Positions 1-11,060 are shown, counted from the first letter of the stretch. The stretch is 64,000 bases of DNA from Lolium rigidum (GCF_022539505.1 NC_061514.1:37353769-37417768); one strand, 5' to 3'. The notes: generated by a model from the sequence alone, not told the origin. Translations and numbers: made by a program.

Positions 1-391
1 ACCAGGGCATGGTTCATGAAGAGGCGCGCCGAAATCCGCGCGCGAGACGCCTGATCGCCGCCGCCATGCGCCCAGCACCTTGGCCTCCTTTTGGACTTTT
101 TTAAATTGCTGTTCAGGCCTTGTTGTGCCCCTTTTGCTCCACTTTGCGCCGTACGAGCTGCAAAGTGTGATGAACTTGTTTCAGCCCTCAATTTGCGGCT
201 GTAATTTCTTGCAAAGTCGACGCTATTTCAACTTTTTTGAATTCTGGCCTGCGCCCAAAATGCGTCGCCCCGCTGGAGCCAACCCCAGACGCAAACAGAC
301 ACACGACCATTTCCGCGTCCGCCAGGCGATGCAAACGGACGCCCGCGGACAATTTGGACGTCTGAAATGCGTCGCGCTGCTGGAGATGCCC
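1..391. mobile_element. 3' remnant of a Harbinger-like (TAA-target) element
   Basis: The GC-rich sequence ends in GCTGGAGATGCCC followed by TAA (392-394). That is the inverted-repeat end and target-site triplet shared by several other elements here (for example 1783-2065 and 35067-35929). The left end lies outside the window, so the full size is unknown. Short ORFs cross it in several frames but none resembles a known protein. The PIF/Harbinger assignment rests on the TAA target and the terminal sequence only. Confidence 0.5.
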
Positions 392-429
392 TAAGCCCCT
401 TGAGCGCGACCACAACTACTCAAGGAGCA

Positions 430-1779
430 CATGGGTTGCGGCAGGGCATCTATCCCACCCTGCGGCGCCCATCGTATCTCCGGCCTCGGCTCTGCTGATC
501 TGATCGTGCCGCGTCGCGCCGGGCGAGGCATGCAGGCGCCGCTTGGCTTGGGCATATTCCTCCAACGCCCGCATCGTGGTGGATCGCCGATCCCCGGCGC
601 GCGCGGCCGGTGGCACGTGCGCGCGGCGCCGCGGCAGGGTTCCACTGAACTTGGGCGCGCGCGCGGGTGCGGCGTCGGACATATTCGTATCTCCAGTTTT
701 GTATCTCGCGAATCCTGGAGTACGTCTGCGGCGAGCGCCCATTTGACCGGCGACGACGACGCCGCGGCCTGCACGTACATCTGGTCACCGACGGATCCGC
801 ATTATATGGGCGTGCTGGAGCGGCGACTTGACTAACACACCCAGCAATTCGGATCGCTGCGTGATTTCAGCGGCGCGCGCGTGCATCTACAGCCTGCAGT
901 CGGTGCTTACATTGACCCTATCATTTCCTTGGCGTCCCACAAACAGTCCATCTTTTGTTTTCTGAACTACAGTCGATGATGCACCTGTGAGTGCTTGTCC
1001 CATGAAAACACACTGCTAGTAGCTGCGTCTGGCTTTTCATTAACTTACCTTGCTTAGGCTGAGGGCAACCGAGCTAGACTAAGAAGAATCAGTTGAAAGC
1101 CATAACATGCTCCACTTGCTTAGCCAGGAAGCTTGTCTACCCGAGAGCAGTTAACCGGTATCACGGCTTTAATTAGGGGTCAGACTCGTCACTCACTCCC
1201 ATACCCTGGTAAGTCGTTACTGAACTTCGGAGGCAAGCGGGGCTATATATCATGGCAGCTGCAGCGAGCTATGACAAGTTCGTGGACGTCGACTACACAA
1301 TCTACTCTGTTCAGTATTCACAACGGTGAAATGTCTGTCGCTACCAACGGGCAAGGGTCGTCAATCACGCAATAGCACAACTGCACACAACTTGACGGTC
1401 GCATCCACCACGGGCTCTACAGGTAACAGGTCAGGCCGGAGGCGGAGGCGGCGTGGCCTGAAATCCGCAAGGCGATCTTGTGAAAGCTACTACTCCGGCA
1501 ATGCAATCATTGGTAGCGCGCCCAAAATCCGACGAGAAATCGTCCGATTCGTGTCAGAAGATGCCAAGACACCGGCCACATGCTGCCCGGATTGACTGCC
1601 CGCCGGGCCGGCCTGCGGACAGCGCCCGGTCACATGCACGAGCACTAGCGCCTCCGCCACCTGACCAAGCGCCGCCCGATCGATCTCGGTCCAGACGATT
1701 CCTTCTTCCACTTTCCAAAATGGACACCCATAGTCCGATGTGATGTGATGTGACCATCTGCGCCCTAGGTGTAAAGGTG
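430..1779 (+). repeat. Duplicated non-coding segment, copy A
   Basis: This stretch is alignable by eye with 21480-21640 plus 25625-27000 (copy B, same strand), with 34060-33690 and 34500-34380 (copy C, opposite strand) and with 49990-49680 (copy E, opposite strand). Shared landmarks include GGCGCCCATCGTATCTCC at 465, a CATAACATGCTCCACTTGC-like block at about 1100 and a GC-rich block at 1590-1690. Copies A and B share a tiny ORF start near 1252 (25 codons) and 26424 (19 codons). No longer ORF is conserved, so this looks like a duplicated intergenic or dead-gene segment rather than a working gene. Confidence 0.7.
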
Positions 1780-1782
1780 TAA

Positions 1783-2065
1783 GAGCATCTCCAGTCGCAT
1801 CCCCAAATGACGTCCGGCTAAAGCGTCGGATTGGTCGTTTGGGGACGTTCGGACGAAATTTGCGTTTGGAGGAGGTCCATTTTTCAACCACGTCCCCCAA
1901 ACGCGACCTCCAAACAAAAAGCAAGTGTAAAAGTCGTGTCCGGCGTCCCTGATAGAGCCTCTATACACAGGGGATGGACTAGGGAAGCCGGACAACATTT
2001 GGGGGAGGTCCGGACCTTTGGGGCATGCGATTGGGACGCTTTGGGGGACGCGACTGGAGATGCTC
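1783..2065. mobile_element. 283-bp MITE with TAA target duplication
   Basis: The element starts GAGCATCTCCAGTCGC and ends with its inverted complement GCGACTGGAGATGCTC; the inverted repeats extend about 24 bp with one mismatch. TAA flanks it at 1780-1782 and 2066-2068. It has no coding capacity. The TAA target fits the PIF/Harbinger (Tourist-like) group. Its right-hand TAA directly abuts the next element. Confidence 0.85.
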
Positions 2066-2463
2066 TAAGGGCTTCTCCAACGAGGCGACGGAAATGGAGC
2101 GATCGTTTGCGTCCGCCGAGCAAAATGTGTTGGGTTTTTGCTCCAGCGGGGGATGCAAAGTGATCGGGCCGTCCACGGTGACACAAATCTGGCCCAAATA
2201 TGCACCTCGGATGTGTATATGCGGACGCTGCGCGGATGCGTAAAGTGTTCGCTCGCGTCTGGCGGGCGTTTGGTCGGGCCCGCCTGACAGCGATCCTGAC
2301 TTAATGCGTCTTCTAAGGCGCCAGCGACTGGCGCCGCTGCGTCGCTTCGACAGTCTGCGTCACGTTAATGGCGATGCCTCGCCTACCGAGTAGCCGCCGC
2401 CCACCTCCGCGAACGCAGTAATGGCGATGCCACGCGTCCCGCGGCCGTCGCCTGCCTCCGGCC

Positions 2464-2470
2464 TATATAA
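2464..2470 (+). promoter_or_regulatory. TATA box of the B3-like pseudogene
   Basis: TATATAA occurs in a GC-rich context about 120 bp before the presumed ATG at 2588. A CT/CA-rich leader (2485-2530) follows, typical of a grass 5' UTR. This is inferred from position and composition only. Confidence 0.5.
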
Positions 2471-2587
2471 AGACGGCACAAGCTCTTCTTCCTCATCCAC
2501 TCCTCCACACAAACCCTCGCCACCACAAGCTCCACTGTAGCGCCACCTAGCACTTCCTGTGACGCAGCCAGGCCCGCGAGGAAGTCC

Positions 2588-3080
2588 ATGGCGGGTCCTG
2601 GTGGCCGACGAGGCGGTCGAGGCTGTGGGCCTGGGCGCCCCCGGGGGCGTGGCAGGGGCCGTCGTGGTGGAGCAGCTACGACACCACGGTCGCCATCGCC
2701 TGCGCCTTCCTCGTCTTCGCAGGAGGAGCGCTGCTTCGAGTTCCTCCTCCGCATCAACGAAGACCCACTCGGCATCAAGCGGCTCCGAACAAGTTCGTCG
2801 AGCCAGACCAGTTGCAGTTGCAGCTACGTTGCAGTTGCAGCTACGGGAGGCCAACTGCAACTTCTGCTGGTGGCCTGTCGAGGTCTTGTTCGACTGGCAG
2901 GGCAAGATGTACCTGCACACGGGGTGGGACAAGTTCGCCCGCGACCTCGCGCTCGAGCCCGGCTGCCAGCGCACCCTCCTCTACGAGGGGGACGACGAGA
3001 TGATTGTCAAGGTGTTCGACGACACAGTCTGCCGCAGGCACTACCACACCGGTAAGTCCGGCTCGGACACCGACAGTTAA
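2588..3080 (+). pseudogene. B3 DNA-binding-domain protein, frameshifted
   Basis: The first frame (from 2588) gives a Gly/Arg-rich start (MAGPGGRRGGRG), a Ser/Pro stretch and CFEFLLRINEDPLGIKRL. The second frame (about 2845-3080) gives WPVEVLFDWQGKMYLHTGW, then FARDLALEPGCQ and EGDDEMIVKVFDD, and ends in GSDTDS before TAA. This follows the strand order of a plant B3 domain, and similar proteins are abundant in Triticeae genomes. The two halves are in different frames. A perfect 17-bp tandem duplication (2811-2827 and 2828-2844) plus an apparent one-base loss near 2786 gives the net shift. A TATA box lies upstream and the gene sits inside a transposon-like unit, so it is probably a dead transposon-carried copy rather than a host regulator. 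Confidence 0.75.
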
Positions 3081-3302
3081 AACTGTTAGAGTGTTCTTTC
3101 TTTGCAGCGAATATGGCCACGAGCCAATTGAAGCCACTAGTGGCGGTTTCTGGATGTTCTTCCTCGAAAGGACCAACATGGCTATAATTACCAGCTAGAT
3201 TTTCTAGTTTGGGTGATTGAGTGTGTCCGGGAGTGTTCTTTCTTTGGCAGCGAACATACGGAACCAACACTAGTTAGGTTTCATCATTTTGCAATGTTTT
3301 AA

Positions 3303-3405
3303 TTTGTGTCAACCATGGTTCAAACTATGTATTAGTTTGTGTAAACCATGTTTCCAATTATGTATTAGTTTGTGTAAAACCATGTTACCAATATGTAATG
3401 TTTGG
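3303..3405 (+). repeat. 35-bp tandem repeat in the 3' region of the B3 element
   Basis: A unit of about 35 bp containing TATGTATTAGTTTGTGTAAA and CCATGTT occurs nearly three times with small changes. It lies just beyond the pseudogene stop and probably belongs to the untranslated 3' part of the transposon. Confidence 0.7.
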
Positions 3406-3458
3406 AACTATATTTTAATGGAGAAGAGTAAAAAAACAAGTAGAAAAAAATACGCCGC

Positions 3459-5164
3459 CCTTCCAGTGAATCAATTACACAACTTTATTATGTCAGATGT
3501 GCAAGTCATGTTTGAGTAGGCATTCTGTCACGAGTATCCTTGCGTGAGATTAGCATAATTATCTTCACAATCCACTGATTAATATGCAATGATATGATGA
3601 TCATATGGTTTAAGAGTAACTTTCCTACATTTTTCCTATCGTACGATTCAAACAGTAAGCCTTCTCAATTCCTGTGTTTTTCTGGATTGCGTAGGATTTG
3701 AGAGGTATGTTATCATAATTCATGTGTTTTTTCTGCGTTTTTTCTACCATGCCTTGCAAATGGGGGCCTAACTTGTTTGACTCATAAGAACAAACTAATC
3801 TTATAGAAATCTCCTACTGTAAATTCTGCAGGAAAAAAATATTTGGTGCCTAATGAAATTTCTTTGCTACAATCAAACATAATTTATCTTTTCATAAAAT
3901 TCAAGTAGACATAATATCTTAATCATATATTTTCCTATCATATGAATTAAAAGAGCCCGCATAGATCAAGTCTTATGTTTTCAGACGCTAAATGCAATAA
4001 CTTTCTCTATGTGTGTATATATAGTACATGCATGCGTGGGGACAGATGCATGCATTGTCCTTTCTGGTGCTTAGTTTTTTATTTTGAACATATTTCTGGT
4101 GCTTAGTTGCACTAACCGTAGACTATCAAGTACTACGAACTCGTACTCCTTTTGCTATCAGGCAAAATAGTAGACGAAGGGCTTAGTGTTAGTACGACTA
4201 TCAAATTAGCTACAAGTCATACGTATCTCCATCGTATAATACGGCTATGCTGCGGCGTCAGCCACATGCTCCCATATGCCACACCACAATACACCCATCA
4301 TTTCTGATTGCAAGGCACCCACTACGTATATATGCTAAGTAAACACATCACGGCGATGACCTCATGTGCTCAATTAGCGTGGGCTCTTGACACGTAGAGC
4401 ATGTACGAGGGCACATGACAAATTAAGCTTGATTTAGTGCATGCACTCCATATGGTTAGCAGAACCAGATGCTGCATTAATAATAGGCTTATAAGCCAGC
4501 ATAAAGATCTTCTTGCAATCCTGTTCCATTTGCATGTAGTTCTCTAATGCAAAGGGAATATCTGATCAGTCGAAGGATGATTAAATCATTGTATTAGGTA
4601 GGCTTATTCATTTCGGTAGCCAATCAATTTTCCTCAAAATAAGGTTCTAGTTACGACAAACATCATTTCAAATTTTGTGTCTCTAGCAAATCATTCATGT
4701 TGTTCAACCACAAGGAGATTCAGTCGTGGTAGTTTACAGCAGAAGGACAATGAAAATTTATGCTATGCATGTCAACTTTAACTAAAGAACAAAACAACAA
4801 TAATAAGTAAAGTAAGTTCCTCAATTATGAGATATGTTTTCGGTGTTCTTTTATGCTCTACAATGTCTTGTCAAAGAAAATGTATTGTTCCCCAGGGCGA
4901 GCTATTTCTTAGAGATGGTGTATGATATGTCAACCTTTTTTTTCACTGCCAGACTGGTCGACAGGAACAAACTATAATTCCGATGTTCTATGTAAACCAT
5001 CAATATGAAATGTCTATTCAGTATATCTACATAAATGTCCATTTTCAGCGTATATCTCTCGAACCCTTAATATGCCACAAAATGGTGCTTATATGCCAAT
5101 ATATGACATTACCTCAACTTTTCTCATGAAATAATTAAATTTGTTACAACTAGTTCACAAATCA
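3459..5164. other. AT-rich intergenic stretch, nothing recognised
   Basis: No ORF longer than about 80 codons and no recognisable transposon termini. The sequence is AT-rich with scattered TATA-like runs, for example TGTATATATAGTACATGCATGC near 4010-4033, but no gene follows them within range. Confidence 0.6.
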
Positions 5165-7070
5165 CCAATGAAGAAAAAGGGTTGAGGCAAAGCGATCCCC
5201 TATCGCCAATGTTATTTAAGATTGTGGCGGATATGCTAGCCATTTTAATTAAGCGTGCTAAGGGCGATGGCCAGATTGAAGGAGTGGTACCCTATCTAGG
5301 TGATGGGAGACTGTTGCCGATGACACGATTATTTTTATGGATCATGACTTGAAAAAGGCAAGAAATCTGAAATCAATTTTATCAGCTTTCGAGCAGCTGT
5401 CCGGTCTAAAAATTAATTTCCATAAGAGTGAATTGTTTTGCTTCGGTGATCCACTCGAGAATGTTAACCAGTATGCCGAGATGGTCGGATGCGATGTAGG
5501 CACTTTTCCAATAAGCTATATGGGTATTCCGATTCATCATCTGAGACTCACTCTAGCTGAATAGAAAATAGTCGAGGAACGAGTGCAGAAAAGACTCAGT
5601 AGTTGGGGAGAAAAATTGTTATCTCTGGGTGGAAGATTAGTTTTCTTCAGTACTCACTAATATGGTACTGTATATGATTTCTTTCTTCCAGTTCCCTAAA
5701 GGAATTCTTCATAGATTGGATTATTTTCGATTAAGATTGTTTGGCAAGGAGATAGTGAAAAGAAAAAAAATATCGTTGATGAAATGGAATATCGTATGCC
5801 GTCCTAAATATCAAGGTGGACTTGGTGTCCATGATCTAGAGGTTAAAAACAATGCCTTGCTAGGAAAATGATTGGCCAGGTTACTAACCGAGGATGGTGT
5901 ATGACAAAACCTGTTAAGGAGGAAGTATGTAGGCTCAAAAGAGATTTCTCAGGTTGTTTGGAAACTCGGAGATTCACACTGTTGGGCAGGCATCATGGCA
6001 ACTAAGAAGCACTTCTTCCCATACGGGTCTTTCTCCATTAGGGATGGGTCGGAGATACGGTTCTGGGAGGATAAGTGGTTGGGTGCAACCACAATCCAGG
6101 AACAATATCCAACGTTGTTTAGGGTCGTACGTCATAAATATGTTACTCTCCAGGCAGTAATGGAAACTTCTCCACCATCTATAACGTTTAAGCGCGATGT
6201 AATCGGTCCTCGGTTGACCTCCTGGAACGAATTGCTACAAAGATTAGCTTCAATCCAATTGGTTCAAGGAAAATATATAATCCGCTGGGAACTAACCAAG
6301 AATGGTATATTCTCGGTAAGATGGCGTTAATAGAACCTATTCAACCGGTTTTTAATAATAAATCTATTTGGAAGTTGAGGATACCATTAAAATGAAGATT
6401 TTTTGCTTGGTACCTACGTTGTGGTGTTACCCTCACCAAAGGTAACGTTCTAAAATGAAACTGGCATGGTTGTAAGAGATGTGTATTTTTTCACGAAGAC
6501 GAGACAGTGAAACATCTCTTTTTCCAGTACCGAGTCGCTAAAGCTATATGGTCAATCATTCAGATAGGATCAAACTTACATCCACAAACTTACATCCACC
6601 TCGAAGCATTGCTAATATTTTTGGCAATTGGCTAAACAGGGTGGAGGCTAGGTATAGGCGTCTTATTAGTGTAGCAGCGATTGCCGATTGCCGTTATATG
6701 GTCGATGTGGCTATGTAGAAATGATAAGGTTATTAATGACAAAAATCTTCTCTTATATATGCATGTACTGTACTGGTGTACGGCTTCGCTCCGTTTATGG
6801 TCATCGCTTCAGCGCTTAGAGGTCCGCGACATATTTACGAAGGTGTCTACACGGTTGGAGATCGACCAAGGAGTTTATTACCCAATATGGGTGGCTGCAT
6901 AGTCTAAGGATAGCGGCTCCTACACCATGATAATAGGCCTTTTTTCCATTTACCTACTCTTTTTATATCGATTAGATTGTTTTGTACTTTTGCTGAAAGG
7001 CTGTGTGCGTCCTAACTATGCAGAGACCGGGTATATTACGTCAAACATTATGAGTAATAAAACGTCCTTT
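5165..7070 (+). mobile_element. 5'-truncated, decayed LINE (RT end to 3' end)
   Basis: The fragment starts inside the reverse-transcriptase domain (a QSDPLSPMLF version of the usual QGDPLSP motif near 5190). It continues through a DDTIIFMDHD stretch, the LSGLKINFHKSELFCFG block (about 5397-5455) and WQGDSEKRK-like sequence at 5740, to the C-terminal zinc-knuckle region near 6440-6560. In-frame stops and frameshifts recur, for example at 5562, 5868 and 6330. The 3' end carries ATGCAGAGACCGGGTATATTA (7018-7038), also found at the end of the LINE at 49.6 kb. It is a dead copy of the same LINE group as those at 37.4, 39.9 and 41.9 kb. Confidence 0.85.
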
Positions 7071-7139
7071 TTCGGAAAAGTTGTTCACCTCCCGTCAGAG
7101 CAAAACAAAATCATCACTTAGCACATAAACCATTCATTA

Positions 7140-7500
7140 TTGGTCTTACACAATGATGAGCCAACTGGCTCGTACATGTCAAACTAATCGTCTAGATATA
7201 TATTATTGAGGCTAATCTTGATATGCAATACAGCTTGAAATGCGTCAGGACAAATGACACTCTGTCCTAGAGCAAGAAGACTTCTATAGTGGTACACACT
7301 ATAGTACCACTAAACCACAACTTAGTTATGGTGCACAACCGATACACCATACCATTGTTGACAAGTACAATTAGCATATTTGTTTCTTCCCAGCTCCTTT
7401 TCTCCAGCTTCGCTGGCACAAAGTACTTTCCTCCACTTTCTGTTGCACGCACTCCTTGCTCTTTATGCAAGTCCTTGGATAATCTTAACATGATTTAAAG
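7140..7500 (-). repeat. Repeat F, copy 1 (inverted relative to 39.7 and 52.5 kb)
   Basis: The reverse strand of this stretch matches 52480-52770 and, in part, 39745-39860. The shared core on that strand is AAGATTATCCAAGGACTTG, then AAAGAGC, GGAGTGCGTG, GCCAGCGAAGC and, further on, ACAGAGTGTCA and TTTCAAGCTGTA. A 74-codon ORF exists on the minus strand in this copy but the reading frame is not kept in the other copies. I do not recognise the origin. Confidence 0.65.
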
Positions 7501-7550
7501 GTTGAAAGCATGTGCCAAACTACCGATCAAGTAAACCAAGCATTTATATA

Positions 7551-7682
7551 CTCTCTCTGTTTTAGAATAACTTACTCAACTTTTTGTAGTTACAGATGTA
7601 TCTACACAGTACAGACATGTCTATATATATATAAACATATGTAGATAAACTTGAGCATTTATTTGGGGGATAGAGGAAGTAC
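7551..7682. mobile_element. Degenerate Stowaway MITE
   Basis: TA then CTCTCTCTGTTTTAGAATA at the left, and TTTATTTGGGGGATAGAGGAAG then TA at the right, match the Stowaway (Tc1/mariner) pattern of CTCCCTCYGT ends, a TA target and small size (about 130 bp). The ends have diverged. Confidence 0.7.
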
Positions 7683-7887
7683 TAGTTTATAGAATTTATA
7701 TATGCCTGCAAAATATAGCTGGTGCGATCTTAATCGGAATCTCTCTAAGGCTTTATGGAGGGAACAAAATATACGCATAGAGGAAAGTGAGACCTCATCG
7801 TCATCATTCAGCATGGGAACACCAAGTAAACGTTCGGCCGGCTGAGCAGCAACCAAGCGGGATTACCGGTTTGATGGAGCCACGACA

Positions 7888-8664
7888 TGTTAGGACTTAG
7901 GACTGAGGCTGGTGAGGTTGCTTAGCGTTTAGTTCCGTCTTGCATATTGGAGAGGGCCACCTCCAGGTTATAACAGAGAAATTTCCTCCTCCTTTCGGTT
8001 TCGGGTTTTTGAGATGGAGTGGACTCTCCTCCTGTAGCTAGGATGTGTGCATATAAACATTTGAATGTAATTTTTTCGATAAAGATTACACCAGGCCTCT
8101 GCATAATTAGGATGTACACAACCACACACAATTCAAGGGCAAGAGTAAATAAAAAAATCGATACATGGAACATCATGATGATGTATTGGCCCCTAAGGTG
8201 ACAACGGACTAATTCGAGATTATGTTGCCACCCATGTTGGGTAATGAACTCCCTCGCCATGTCATCCAACTGTGTAGATACCTCCGTAAACAGGTTGCAG
8301 TTTTACATACGTTGAAGAGATGACCATGAACGGAGCAAAGTACTGCACCAGTAGATAACCTGCATATGAGAAAAAGAATTATAATTAAACACTTTATCAT
8401 TTCTACATATCCAAAGCGGTCAAATAATGAGAAGCATTCTCACCCTAATAACTAATTTGAACCTACGATCTGCCAAAAATATTAGCAACACTTGTTGGTG
8501 GGTATACGGTAGAACCTATTTAGATGATTGACCATATAGACCTAGCAAAGTGATATTGGAATAATAAGTGTTTAATTGTCTCATCTTGATGACAAAAAAC
8601 ACACTTCTTACTTCCCTGCCAATTGCGCTTGCCAGAGTGTTTAATTGTAAACCTGAGTGGACGA
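7888..8664 (+). mobile_element. TRIM LTR unit 0, interrupted by a LINE
   Basis: It begins TGTTAGGACTTAGGACTGAGG and shares the order of blocks seen in the next two LTR units: GGTGAGGTTG, GTTTAGTYCC, a GAGATGGAGT-like block, ATAAACAT and, after the insertion, AACCTGAGTGGAC. A 570-bp LINE fragment (8071-8640) splits it. The internal domain between this unit and the next is reduced to a purine-rich GGAGGGGGGA. TRIMs are tiny non-coding LTR retrotransposons. Confidence 0.65.
8071..8640 (-). mobile_element. Short LINE 3' fragment inside a TRIM LTR
   Basis: The plus strand starts with a T-run (TTTTTTCGATAAAG), the complement of a LINE poly(A) end. It continues with the GCATAATTAGGATGTACACA motif of LINE 3' ends and the zinc-knuckle region. 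The flanks TTGAATGTAA (8061-8070) and TTAATTGTAA (8641-8650) are an imperfect 10-bp target duplication. No usable ORF remains. Confidence 0.75.
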
Positions 8665-8679
8665 TTCTCGGAGGGGGGA

Positions 8680-8902
8680 TGTTATGGCTGTTGTAGACTG
8701 GTGAGGTTGTTCTGTGTTTAGTCCCACTACGCTTACGTGAGGACACTGCAAGCCTGGGACCAGATTACAAGAGAGAGTTTCACACCTCCCTTTAGTCTAG
8801 GCTTTTGGAATGGAGTAGGCTTTTTTCTTTTAGCTGCACCATATGCAAATAAACATCCGAACGTAGGTCAAATACTGGGCTAAACCTGAGTGGGCGCTAA
8901 CA
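8680..8902 (+). mobile_element. TRIM LTR unit 1 (223 bp)
   Basis: TGTTATGG...GGGCGCTAACA with TG/CA ends. It is followed by a 58-bp internal segment (8903-8960) holding a decayed primer-binding site, a GCATCGCCATG block and a GGGGGATTGGA polypurine tract, and then by the next LTR. The same internal segment recurs after LTR unit 2 (10558-10615). Confidence 0.75.
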
Positions 8903-8960
8903 TCGGCCATCGATGTTAGCATCGCCATGCCTTACTGAGGGGCTTCTCCGGGGGATTGGA

Positions 8961-10557
8961 TGTCAGGGTTGTTGTTGGCGCCGGTGTAGGCTACTCGGAT
9001 TAGTCCCACATCGTCTATGGTAAGAGACTACCACTACTAGAAAAAGGTCTAGCTAGATTGCTAGCAATGGCGCACCATAGAGTGGTACTCCACTGGTAGG
9101 CAAGTTAGCAGTGACGCACCAGCCCAGTGGTGCGCCATCATTAAAGATCTGTCATGGTCCACCCCTCACCCAAGCTTACTAGTGCGCACCTCTTACTGGC
9201 AAGGGGTGCGCCATTGCTAAGTGTGGGCTGGGTATAGAGATGGGTGGGGTTTTACTAGTGGCGTACACATATAGGTGTGCCACTGCTACTTGTGACGCAC
9301 CTATATGTGGTGCGCCACGGGTAACTCCGCACCAAAATTCCACCACACCGCATGTGGATCGTCTTTTCAGTTTTGGAAAAATTAAAAGAAATAGATAGAA
9401 AATTTAAAAAATAAAATCCTTTGATATACCCATGTATTATGTCATCTAGTTTGAATGGAAATTAACAAACATGAATTTTAACTTTTTGTGCAAAATGGCG
9501 TCATGTTTCGGTAAAACGGGATTTGTGGTTGCATACGACTTTCCATGAAAATCCTTTTTATATGAAAATGTATCTGCGCGAAATTTTACATCCGAATCAA
9601 CCCCCTTTGGGTGAGGTCCTCCTCGACCTTTGATTCCTCCTCATTATCGATGACCCCAGCAGCTCCTCGTCGACCTGTGCTTCCTCCTCACCACCGATGA
9701 CCCCAGGCGTCCCCCTCGACATCTGCTTCCTCCTCGCCATCGATGACTCCATGAGCTCCTCCTCGACCCTGTTTCCTTCTCTCACAACAGCAGCAACATC
9801 ACCTCCTCCTCACCCTCGTTTCCTCCTCAACCCAGGAGCTCCTCCTCACCATGTGAATCCGCACGAGCTAGCAACAGGAGCAAACCGCATCGGCGCTTTC
9901 GCCCCCGCGGTCGCCGGGCGACAGGAGGAGCACACCGAGGCTACTATCTGCATGCTCCGTCACCGGCGAGTGGATCAGATCGAAGACGAGCGTGTCGCCG
10001 GTGTGGACTAGTTGGAGGACCAGATCCAAATCGAGGATTCGATTTTGTTCTTTTTCGTTTTGTCGGGTCATGTAATCTTTCTGCTTTATAATAAAATAAA
10101 AATGTGGTGTTAATTTATATTGTTCAAAGCCCAGATCCACCGCATGCCACCTAGACCCACGTCTGCATTTTCTCCAATTTAGTCAACAATCACGAGTGGC
10201 CTAGCTATTGGGAATTTTTTAATTTAATGACCAATCGGTAGTGGCTCATCTAGGGACAGTAGTGGCGCACCCTATGAGGATATGAGGGATATGAGGGCAC
10301 CCTATCAGACTGGTACATCTCTTACCAATGGCGCACCTTGAGGTGCGCCACTACTAACTATTACCAGTGGCGTGTTAAGGTGCGCCACGGCTAAAGAAAA
10401 TATGTGCGCCACTGATAGCTATTTTTTTAGTAGTGTACGATCGACTTATAAGCGGGAGTTTTCTGCTCCTTTCAGTTCGGGCTTTTTTTGCGGCGGTATG
10501 CGCACAAACGTCCGAACGTGGACTGAGTGCTGGCCAAAACCTGAGTGGACGCTAACA
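8961..10557 (+). mobile_element. TRIM LTR unit 2, interrupted by a CACTA element
   Basis: It starts TGTCAGGGTTG and ends GGACGCTAACA. Without the CACTA insertion and its 3-bp target copy the LTR is about 190 bp. After it comes TA and then a clean initiator-Met tRNA primer-binding site (10560-10572), a 58-bp internal region, a polypurine run, and the first bases (TGTTA) of a further LTR at 10616 that is cut by the Harbinger-like element at 10621. Confidence 0.75.
9032..10435. mobile_element. Complete non-autonomous CACTA element (1404 bp)
   Basis: The left end is CACTACTAGAAAAAGG and the right end is its inverted match TTTTTTTAGTAGTG. TAC flanks both sides (9029-9031 and 10436-10438), the 3-bp target duplication expected for CACTA elements. 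The subterminal regions are filled with short motifs in both orientations (GGCGCACC, GGTGCGCC, AGTGGCG). No transposase is present; the longest ORF (9697-10011) is Ser/Pro-rich and unrecognised. Confidence 0.9.
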
Positions 10558-10559
10558 TA

Positions 10560-10572
10560 TGGTATCAGAGCC
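10560..10572 (+). other. tRNA-iMet primer-binding site of the TRIM
   Basis: TGGTATCAGAGCC is the classic plant sequence complementary to the initiator methionine tRNA 3' end. It lies two bases after the LTR end CTAACA, the correct position for priming minus-strand synthesis. Confidence 0.9.
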
Positions 10573-10620
10573 AGCATCGCCATGTCTTCCTAGGGGGCTT
10601 CTGAAGGGGATGGGATGTTA

Positions 10621-11060
10621 GGGCATCTCCAACGCGGGTACGCAAAAGGTAAAACGGATACTGCGTGCGTCCGTTTGGGTAAAAACGCGTCCCAACGCGC
10701 AGACCTAAATGCAAAACGGACTGTCCGTGAGGTCCGGCACGACCCAAACCTCGACCAAATTTGAGGAGATTTTGGGTGGCCACGGACAGACGAGGACACA
10801 GACGGATGCTCGTTTCTGTCCTTCCACATCCGCGCATGGCCCAGTTGACAGAGAGACAAAGCCAAAACAAATCATCTCTCTCCTCTGTCCCTCTCTTGCT
10901 TCTTTTTCCCATGGAGGCTCCCATGGCTACCGGCGGGAGAGCTCGCCCGCCGCACTGCCGCCGTCTCCCTCGCATGGAGGCCCCCGTCCCTCTGTGCTAG
11001 TTCTTTTTTTTAACCCCTGCCGGAGTTCGCTGCCGCCGAAACGACCTCCGCGACGGCCGC
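10621..11060. mobile_element. 5' part of a Harbinger-like element, cut by a gypsy LTR
   Basis: TTA (10618-10620) precedes GGGCATCTCCAACGCGGG, the terminal motif shared with other elements in the window. The sequence continues as a GC-rich unit until the gypsy LTR starts at 11061. The other half is not visible before the assembly gap. No protein recognised; a Ser/Pro-rich ORF at 10709-11113 runs into the LTR and is probably not real. Confidence 0.65.

Larger units (their letters stand above)
2069..3458 (+). mobile_element. Harbinger-like element carrying a B3-domain gene
   Basis: It begins GGGCTTCTCCAACGAGG directly after a TAA, a variant of the terminal repeat seen in neighbouring elements. 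It contains a TATA box, a GC-rich single-exon gene (B3 pseudogene) and an AT-rich 3' region with a tandem repeat. The right boundary is only estimated, near an ACGCCGCCC stretch at 3447-3456; I see no clean right terminal repeat, so that end is degraded. I saw no transposase, so movement would need proteins from elsewhere. Confidence 0.5.

Noticed and set aside
2360..2974. 204-codon minus-strand ORF
   Set aside because: Antisense shadow of the GC-rich B3-like gene.
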